Below are positions 63,301 to 64,000 of a stretch of 64,000 nucleotides of DNA, in pieces. Under the pieces are notes generated by a model that saw only the letters and a list, made by a program, of their open reading frames with translations, had not been told where the DNA came from and did no database searches. The DNA is taken from the NCBI GenBank assembly GCA_037074705.1, contig CM073591.1, forward strand, positions 178,647,432 to 178,711,431, in the 5' to 3' direction. The position numbers were made by a program, and so were the translations under genes. The DNA is from Zhengitettix transpicula (Eukaryota; Arthropoda; Insecta; Orthoptera; Tetrigidae). The stretch's first letter is position 1; every line of letters begins with the position of its first letter.

Positions 63301-63510
63301 TATCTTACTTGTAATGGTGTCTTGGATGAAATTGATGGCCTTCTTGTATGTGGTGTTGTTTTGCCAGAAATTGAAGATGTTGAAGACTTTCGGTGCTTGG
63401 ATAAAGATGAAAAACACATTATTCTTGACAGCATATTCTTTACTATAAACTGGTTTAGAGAGCTCATAAATGCATTTGTGTTTCAGAAAAGTGTCTTACT
63501 TCAAGAGAAG
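27498..63510 (+). CDS. Fancd2: Fanconi anaemia group D2 protein, N-terminal half (15 exons); gene continues off the right edge
   Basis: FANCD2 pairs with FANCI and is monoubiquitinated by the FANCL core complex to clamp DNA at interstrand cross-links. Exons: 27498-27660, 27765-27913, 28390-28529, 28634-28766, 38622-38698, 42432-42624, 45348-45671, 46038-46135, 47743-47911, 48024-48184, 56272-56411, 61410-61516, 61866-61939, 62016-62120, 63243-63510. Every border is GT/AG and phases agree, giving 767 codons with no stop; human FANCD2 is about 1450 residues. Diagnostic blocks: a basic N-terminus, LKLLFEKLLEF, PDIITDEQHSEIG, AWLNIIENVS, VIMLLVIYSS, LIMHICTGN, KKKGIIGAVMAV (the monoubiquitination region; Lys538 aligns with human Lys561), LDEIDGLLVC and FFTINWFRELINAF. 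Introns 4, 10 and 11 are swollen by transposons. Human proportions suggest roughly 600-700 more codons to the right. Confidence 0.95.
27765..27913 (+). CDS. Fancd2: Fancd2 exon 2
   Basis: Ends at codon 104. Contains HHSFPNNVKEFMETLETFV and NDEENLKKAL, matching the HPSYPKI-EEFVSGLE and EDEDSF region of human FANCD2. Acceptor TTTGTAG. Confidence 0.9.
27914..28389. other. Fancd2 intron 2
   Basis: AT-rich, nothing recognised. Confidence 0.6.
28390..28529 (+). CDS. Fancd2: Fancd2 exon 3
   Basis: To codon 150 plus two bases. SLIQLLLSIDCVQSDLLK and LLFEKLLEF match the SLIKLLLGIDILQP/LFEKLPEY segment. The acceptor TTGTTTAAG|ACT is chosen because only that frame stays open. Confidence 0.88.
28634..28766 (+). 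CDS. Fancd2: Fancd2 exon 4
   Basis: To codon 195. Includes INDLEQYPWIRMILRQMRFL and LNELLDAAPTP, as in human QLKWLD...LISIAPENLQ. Its donor opens a 9.9-kb intron. Confidence 0.92.
28767..29749. other. Fancd2 intron 4, left part
   Basis: Mostly AT-rich. A block at about 29085-29435 has repeated TTTTCCCA/GGGAAA words (TTCCCAATAAGAGAAATGGGT, in parts, and CAATTGGGAAAATG), suggesting an imperfect inverted-repeat element that I could not delimit. Confidence 0.35.
29750..31273 (+). pseudogene. CR1-like LINE ORF2, 5' part (endonuclease and start of RT)
   Basis: Decayed frames read as an APE-type endonuclease (FEVLLTRLTTQNSNKNLVIT near 30330), then DHFMVIATVLNIVQH (about 30580) and an open stretch to 31052 covering the endonuclease-RT linker, ending in the RT-entry text PIALVSIMSKVLEH near 31180 and HNVLYVDH near 31250. 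The element resumes at 34422 after a Jockey-type insertion. Multiple stops. Confidence 0.75.
31274..34421 (+). mobile_element. Jockey-type LINE inserted into the CR1-like LINE; 3'-truncated
   Basis: Order: 5' UTR with initiator CATTC and GGACGG 28 bases downstream; ORF1 (31438-32588, frame broken near 32113); ORF2 (from about 32930) with APE endonuclease and RT start. It stops in the first RT block (KLATIIMINKPDKL) and is followed directly by the host LINE. Loss of the 3' end is the reverse of the usual 5' truncation. Compared with the other LINE copies here it is fairly intact. Confidence 0.85.
31438..32588 (+). pseudogene. Jockey-type ORF1 (gag-like, zinc knuckles), one frameshift
   Basis: The first frame (31438-32130) is Ser/Thr/Pro-rich and disordered-looking. 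In the second frame (about 32113-32588), a PRE_C2HC-like region precedes CHNCQDFGHTRNYC and CIRCQETHSSNTC, plus a third CPNCQGPHP: a Jockey-clade nucleic-acid-binding ORF1. The frame change near 32113-32130 is the only major lesion seen. Confidence 0.85.
32930..34425 (+). pseudogene. Jockey-type ORF2: APE endonuclease and first part of reverse transcriptase
   Basis: Endonuclease motifs in order: ICTWNVCSLNNK (about 32932), LLISETK after a frameshift near 33000, IGGDFNSEH (about 33319), DVLDFFICKK and ELSSDHLPVA (about 33540). A TGA near 33838 interrupts; then 33952-34425 has the pre-RT region with KNKTAPGNDLINLNLLK (about 34243). The catalytic RT core is missing. Confidence 0.85.
34422..35385 (+). 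pseudogene. CR1-like LINE ORF2, 3' part (RT core and thumb)
   Basis: Resumes with LLDLSKSFYTVPHKILLEKL (about 34448, RT motif A), CGPAISLFETFVSGRTQ, then after frameshifts FTYADDTTIITKTHH (YADD box at 34677-34688), LWFQANGLLLNLEKTKH (34768) and LLGIHVDQN (34875). The RT C-terminus decays to about 35385. It continues 29750-31273 across the Jockey insertion; about 25-30 codons appear lost at the junction. Confidence 0.8.
35386..38135 (+). mobile_element. Second Jockey-type LINE, internally deleted
   Basis: 5' region and ORF1 start near 35588 (MDQQ...), with many stops. A fold-back element interrupts ORF1 at 36177-37004. ORF1 then resumes with the zinc knuckle CKRCQRFGHTRAFC (about 37219). The endonuclease start DVCLISETHITKQSYLKIRR (about 37669-37728) is followed within 100 bp by 3'-UTR-like sequence ending in AATAAAGATTTATTATTATTAT (two parts, about 38103-38125), a typical LINE tail. 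RT is absent. Confidence 0.65.
36177..37004. mobile_element. Fold-back (long inverted terminal repeat) element
   Basis: The ends pair over about 160-170 bp: AATAAGAAAAGGTAGC at 36177 with GCTACCTTTCTTATT ending at 37004, and inward to CTATTTTGTTATAATC (36331-36346) against GATTATAACAAAATAG (36846-36861). The centre is about 500 bp and AT-rich with no coding sequence. No clear target-site duplication. Non-autonomous. Confidence 0.8.
38136..38621. other. Fancd2 intron 4, right end
   Basis: AT-rich; nothing recognised before the exon 5 acceptor. Confidence 0.5.
38622..38698 (+). CDS. Fancd2: Fancd2 exon 5
   Basis: 77 bp, to codon 220. VQLEVIFCIPDIITDEQHSE matches ITSLPEILGDSQHADVG. Acceptor ATATTACAG, donor AAG|GTACAT. 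Confidence 0.92.
38699..42431. other. Fancd2 intron 5
   Basis: 3.7 kb, AT-rich, no coding family recognised. Poly-C tract at 39785-39798. The part from about 41640 to 42365 looks like a transposon 3' region: CCAAGTTTCGTTGAAATTCC near 42270 is a motif common in RTE/LINE 3' ends, followed by an (AC)n(AT)n tail at about 42318-42364. Confidence 0.4.
42318..42364. repeat. (AC)n-(AT)n compound microsatellite
   Basis: ACACACAC run directly followed by ATATAT run, about 47 bp, at the end of a possible LINE 3' region. Confidence 0.9.
42432..42624 (+). CDS. Fancd2: Fancd2 exon 6
   Basis: To codon 285. LTPVILDALSNLSLEKDLHL and PTYFFPNIVKFLLT match the LTVPILDVLSSL...LPVIIKFILHS segment. Acceptor TTTTTCAG, donor GAG|GTATGT. 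Confidence 0.93.
42625..44158. other. Fancd2 intron 6, left part
   Basis: AT-rich, no element recognised. A purine-rich GGGGGAGAGACAGAGAG-type (GA)n tract lies at about 43734-43792. Confidence 0.5.
44159..45184 (-). mobile_element. piggyBac-like element (1,026 bp) with TTAA target sites
   Basis: TTAA at 44155-44158 and 45185-45188 flank CCCTTTGTGGTC at the left end and, in complement, CCCTTTCTGGTG at the right end, as in piggyBac transposons. Subterminal GTCCCGCTTGGCAGGAC (left) and GTTCCACCTAGTGGGAC (right) are related palindromic motifs. A minus-strand ATG near 44923 starts MASHT and an acidic stretch resembling a piggyBac transposase N-terminus, but stops follow. Non-autonomous, internally deleted. 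Confidence 0.8.
45348..45671 (+). CDS. Fancd2: Fancd2 exon 7
   Basis: 324 bp, phase 0, to codon 393. AWLNIIENVSNASNHKTLDV and IMLLVIYSS are strongly FANCD2-like. The donor ATG|GTTTGT is weak but forced by frame; reading through meets a stop shortly after. Confidence 0.93.
45672..46037. other. Fancd2 intron 7
   Basis: AT-rich, nothing recognised. Confidence 0.6.
46038..46135 (+). CDS. Fancd2: Fancd2 exon 8
   Basis: 98 bp, to codon 425 plus two bases. Corresponds to VLKDMCSSILSLAQSLL of the human protein. Acceptor TTCTATAG, donor TTAA|GTAAGT. Confidence 0.9.
46300..47330 (-). pseudogene. CR1-like LINE reverse transcriptase fragment, antisense in Fancd2 intron 8
   Basis: On the minus strand, YGVPQGSVLGPLLFLVYVN near 47276-47220 is the RT motif-B region, followed by a decayed palm. 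At 46632-46306 the RT C-terminus contains HNYTTRNSNDYH and GPILFNKLPWNIK, as in CR1-type LINEs. Stops and deletions between them. Confidence 0.8.
47743..47911 (+). CDS. Fancd2: Fancd2 exon 9
   Basis: To codon 482. LIMHICTGNSTIAKTGLSIL matches VTHICSGNEAEVDTALDVL. Acceptor ATATTCCAG, donor TTG|GTGAGT. Confidence 0.92.
48024..48184 (+). CDS. Fancd2: Fancd2 exon 10
   Basis: To codon 535 plus two bases. LPSFDLWQAEKVLDILCSLA and LQDEIHMLVRKHVSS match IRKLFYVLSTLAF and IQDDMHLVIRKQLSS. Donor GAT|GTGAGA, opening an 8.1-kb intron. Confidence 0.92.
48285..48780 (-). mobile_element. Helitron-like leader and repeat unit in Fancd2 intron 10
   Basis: Two leader copies (GTACGTTCTGCATACAAAA near 48294; GTTCCGCATACAATTTTGAAC, in parts, near 48682) surround one repeat unit (ACTACCACTCCTAGGGG, TTTCGGCATGGGAGGGGAG, ACTGAGATTGGTGTAG, GGTTATGGAAGCTG). 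Same family and orientation as 10010-10540. Confidence 0.7.
48830..50578. repeat. 29-bp minisatellite (about 50 degenerate units), split by a SINE
   Basis: The unit is close to GTATTTTTGACTCTTTTAAG + GTACCAGGA, 29 bp. At 48835-48980 five consecutive units are each exactly 29 bp; later units vary between 22 and 35. The array runs on both sides of the SINE at 49180-49423. Units are well diverged from each other, so it is old. Confidence 0.88.
49180..49423 (+). mobile_element. tRNA-derived SINE
   Basis: A Pol III box A-like TGGTGTAGTGG (49187-49197) and a perfect box B GGTTCGAATCC (49231-49241) lie 33 bp apart in a tRNA-like head. A GC-richer body of about 160 bp ends in ...GGAATTAGAGTTTAAAAG. 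Flanks AAGGTACCAGG (left) and AAAGTACCAGG (right) could be a target duplication, but the minisatellite unit itself contains this word. A true tRNA gene is unlikely because the 3' acceptor half does not pair. Confidence 0.85.
50645..52058. repeat. Long inverted repeat / fold-back element
   Basis: The left arm about 50645-50900 pairs with the right arm about 51668-52058 (which has insertions). Landmark pairs: CATTTTCTGTTTATGTATGTATCTGGGAG (in parts, 50683) with CTCCCAGATACATAGGTAAAC (in parts, 52005); CAAAAATTTGTTAAG with its complement near 51822; AAGAAGGGATTACAACACAA with TTGTGTTGTAATCCCTTCTT (51722-51741). The right boundary coincides with the truncation of the gypsy integrase remnant and the left follows the minisatellite end. 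Confidence 0.75.
52050..54242 (-). pseudogene. Ty3/gypsy-type retroelement remnant (gag to integrase N-terminus)
   Basis: Minus-strand order: gag (54242-53930, with WKHRFKRYHSIVKL), protease-RT linker (53690-53463), RT palm with a YMDD-type box whose Tyr is changed to His (53057-53068), RT thumb (53003-52803: FSVKSVTFLGHVLS), RNase H (52756-52331: EFxTDYKP-like, SNIEQESLAL) and the integrase zinc-binding start to about 52055. Many stops and frameshifts; no LTRs seen; the rest of integrase is lost at the inverted-repeat border. It cannot encode a working polyprotein. Confidence 0.85.
54491..54738. repeat. Near-perfect palindrome, 109-bp arms and 30-bp loop
   Basis: Left arm 54491-54599 and right arm 54630-54738 are reverse complements with 4 mismatches in 109 positions and no gap. 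The loop is 54600-54629. RNA from either strand would form a long hairpin. A fold-back MITE or a replication-derived inverted duplication are both possible. Confidence 0.95.
54780..54900 (-). repeat. Repeat A, inverted partner of 60080-60175
   Basis: ATGTGACGAGGTCAAATTAAAT, GCAGTGAAGTCGACTTACC and GAAATCAACAGTTGG (separate blocks) are complementary to GGTAAGTTGACTTCACTG and ATTTAATTTGACC near 60090-60150. A shorter related stretch is at 58550-58600. Confidence 0.8.
55000..55210 (-). other. Open frame with a repeat-associated peptide (LRVFWDIAPG)
   Basis: Minus strand 55208-54990, 72 codons. The peptide SSLRVFWDIAPG resembles a phrase I associate with repeat-derived hypothetical proteins in cockroach/termite genomes. 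Probably a transposon fragment; no function proposed. Confidence 0.35.
55211..56271. other. Fancd2 intron 10, right end
   Basis: AT-rich; no element recognised. An open frame at 55841-56170 is hydrophobic and AT-driven, likely chance. Confidence 0.45.
56272..56411 (+). CDS. Fancd2: Fancd2 exon 11 with monoubiquitination motif
   Basis: To codon 582 plus one base. MKKKGIIGAVMAVKS lines up with human KYKLIGIIGAVTMAG; Lys538 (56276-56278) is at the position of Lys561, with Lys539 and Lys540 adjacent. Acceptor TATATTTCAG, donor ATGG|GTTAGT. Confidence 0.92.
56412..58459. other. Fancd2 intron 11, left part
   Basis: No family recognised on either strand; only short overlapping frames. Confidence 0.45.
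58460..60175 (+). mobile_element. Decayed retroelement with a GIY-YIG-like endonuclease fragment
   Basis: From about 58780 the plus strand is pyrimidine/CA-rich with chained frames. Across frameshifts, CHVNPIFQPT (59370), TYKIKEKLTCLSSHIIH (about 59425) and CKLCPDFYISQTKRPLPE (59473-59526) match the Cys/GIY-YIG pattern (normally CxLC..FYIGQT) known from Penelope-like retroelements. The second Gly is Ser here. The 3' part holds repeat A (60080-60175) and (AT)n tails at about 58616-58632 and 60170-60182. The Penelope assignment is tentative since no RT was found. Confidence 0.45.
60300..61230 (+). pseudogene. CR1-like LINE reverse transcriptase C-terminus and 3' region
   Basis: Plus strand: LNTWFAANKLILNVQKTKLV (about 60364), a decayed thumb, YFAYFHSHKCYSIAG (about 60627), ILTLPSAYILEILKFVKHN (about 60775), the NHGYGTRN box (about 60858) and VHYSGSLLSS (60935). 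These are the usual CR1 C-terminal blocks. Several frameshifts. A second copy of the same class as 46300-47330. Confidence 0.8.
61410..61516 (+). CDS. Fancd2: Fancd2 exon 12
   Basis: To codon 618. YPEAQGLFFDELSVMASA matches SPQASALYYDEFANLIQHE. Acceptor ATTTTACAG, donor ATA|GTATGT. Confidence 0.9.
61517..61865. other. Fancd2 intron 12
   Basis: AT-rich, nothing recognised. Confidence 0.6.
61866..61939 (+). CDS. Fancd2: Fancd2 exon 13
   Basis: 74 bp, to codon 642. LWINENLLVDFEDIFIKD matches WVGHTICNDFQDAFVVD. Acceptor AATTTTCAG, donor AGA|GTAAGT. Confidence 0.9.
62016..62120 (+). CDS. Fancd2: Fancd2 exon 14
   Basis: 105 bp, to codon 677. Includes ICMPLAQLLLENQKDASSAK, equivalent to IAINLLPLLFSQD. 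Acceptor TTTTATAG, donor TAA|GTAAGA. Confidence 0.88.
62121..63242. other. Fancd2 intron 14
   Basis: AT-rich. A TTTTATTTTATTTTATTAAAG and GATAATAATAATAAC (about 62752-62817) pair looks like a short antisense LINE tail; otherwise nothing. Confidence 0.45.
63243..63510 (+). CDS. Fancd2: Fancd2 exon 15 (last in window)
   Basis: To codon 767. NPYLRLLHAVKYLTCNGVLD, EIDGLLVC and SIFFTINWFRELINAF match LAPYFRLLRLC...LEEIDGLLDC...LIFLTLNWFREIVNAF. Acceptor TTTTGTAG, donor AAG|GTATTA. Confidence 0.94.
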
Positions 63511-64000
63511 GTATTATTGTGTTTAATATATTTGGAACAACAATAATTTAAACTAATTTGCTAAAATATTATTTACAAATAATACAATAGTGACGTAAAA
63601 GTAACTTCACTGGTAGATAATTTTTAATATCTCTACTATGTTTTTGATAACTGATTGTTTGTCCATATCTGTTATATTTTGTATATATTTTATTCTCATT
63701 TCCTTCATGACTTCTTGTACAATTATTGTGTTCCTGGTTTGGTAACTGTGTACTTCACTATGTTTGATTGGTAGACCAGGCAGATATTTCAATAACAATC
63801 CTTTTATTTATCTATCTGCCAGATGCCAGATTATATACCTATTTTATCTATTGTTGATGCTGCCTGTTACTGTGAGAGCTGGAGAGGACTGCATTTGCAG
63901 ATGCCTTCTTCTCTCTCTGGTTTTTGAACTAAGGTTCCCGCAAGCTAAGGCACCTTGGTCAGTTTTGAGAGGTATATGTTCCAGGGTTGCAGACCTTGAG
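63511..64000. other. Fancd2 intron 15, partial
   Basis: No exon recognised to the window end. The minus-strand frame 63798-63607 contains SYQTRNT, vaguely LINE C-terminus-like, not enough to call. Confidence 0.4.

Noticed and set aside
63607..63798. LINE C-terminal fragment in Fancd2 intron 15
   Set aside because: Only a YQTRN-like word; the rest does not follow the CR1 pattern seen at 46300 and 60300.

Overview
The window looks like an animal nuclear genome, most likely an insect: intron-rich, AT-rich, with two recognisable host genes and a dense mix of transposable elements. I cannot fix the order. The mix of Jockey and CR1-type LINEs, mariner, P-element, piggyBac, copia and gypsy fragments, and a LRVFWDIAP-like peptide that I associate with cockroach/termite repeats, would suit a polyneopteran, but this is weak.

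Host genes. (1) On the minus strand, an aldose 1-epimerase (galactose mutarotase, Galm) has its first five coding exons at 6924 down to 277; the gene continues beyond the left edge. It carries the expected catalytic His/His/Asp in conserved contexts and, unusually, an N-terminal hydrophobic segment. (2) On the plus strand, Fancd2 (Fanconi anaemia group D2, DNA interstrand cross-link repair) starts at 27498. I placed fifteen exons (767 codons, phases consistent throughout) up to 63510; the C-terminal half lies beyond the right edge. The conserved monoubiquitination-site motif falls at the start of exon 11. The two genes are divergent, with about 20.6 kb between their start codons.

Intergenic region (6925-27497): a two-copy tandem repeat (7015-7480), a broken copia-type gag/protease (8653-9950), Helitron-like elements with about 280-bp tandem repeats in both orientations (10010-10540, 13091-18390, 26400-26790), two Jockey-type reverse transcriptase fragments (18440-19600, 22800-23670), a long inverted repeat (19688-20924), a direct-repeat pair, and a P-element transposase fragment (24408-25555).

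Fancd2 introns hold most of the remaining length. Intron 4 (9.9 kb) contains a CR1-like LINE split by a Jockey-type element whose 5' end carries an apparent initiator + DPE promoter, then a second LINE with an internal deletion and a fold-back insertion. Intron 6 has a piggyBac-like element with TTAA target duplications. Intron 8 has an antisense LINE. Intron 10 (8.1 kb) has Helitron-like units, a 29-bp minisatellite of about 1.7 kb with a tRNA-derived SINE inside it, a long inverted repeat, a broken gypsy element and a near-perfect 109-bp-arm palindrome. Intron 11 (5.0 kb) has a decayed element with a GIY-YIG-like fragment and another LINE 3' fragment.

I see no CRISPR, operon or prokaryotic feature, and no clear new gene system; the novelty is in repeat architecture and in a few gene details.
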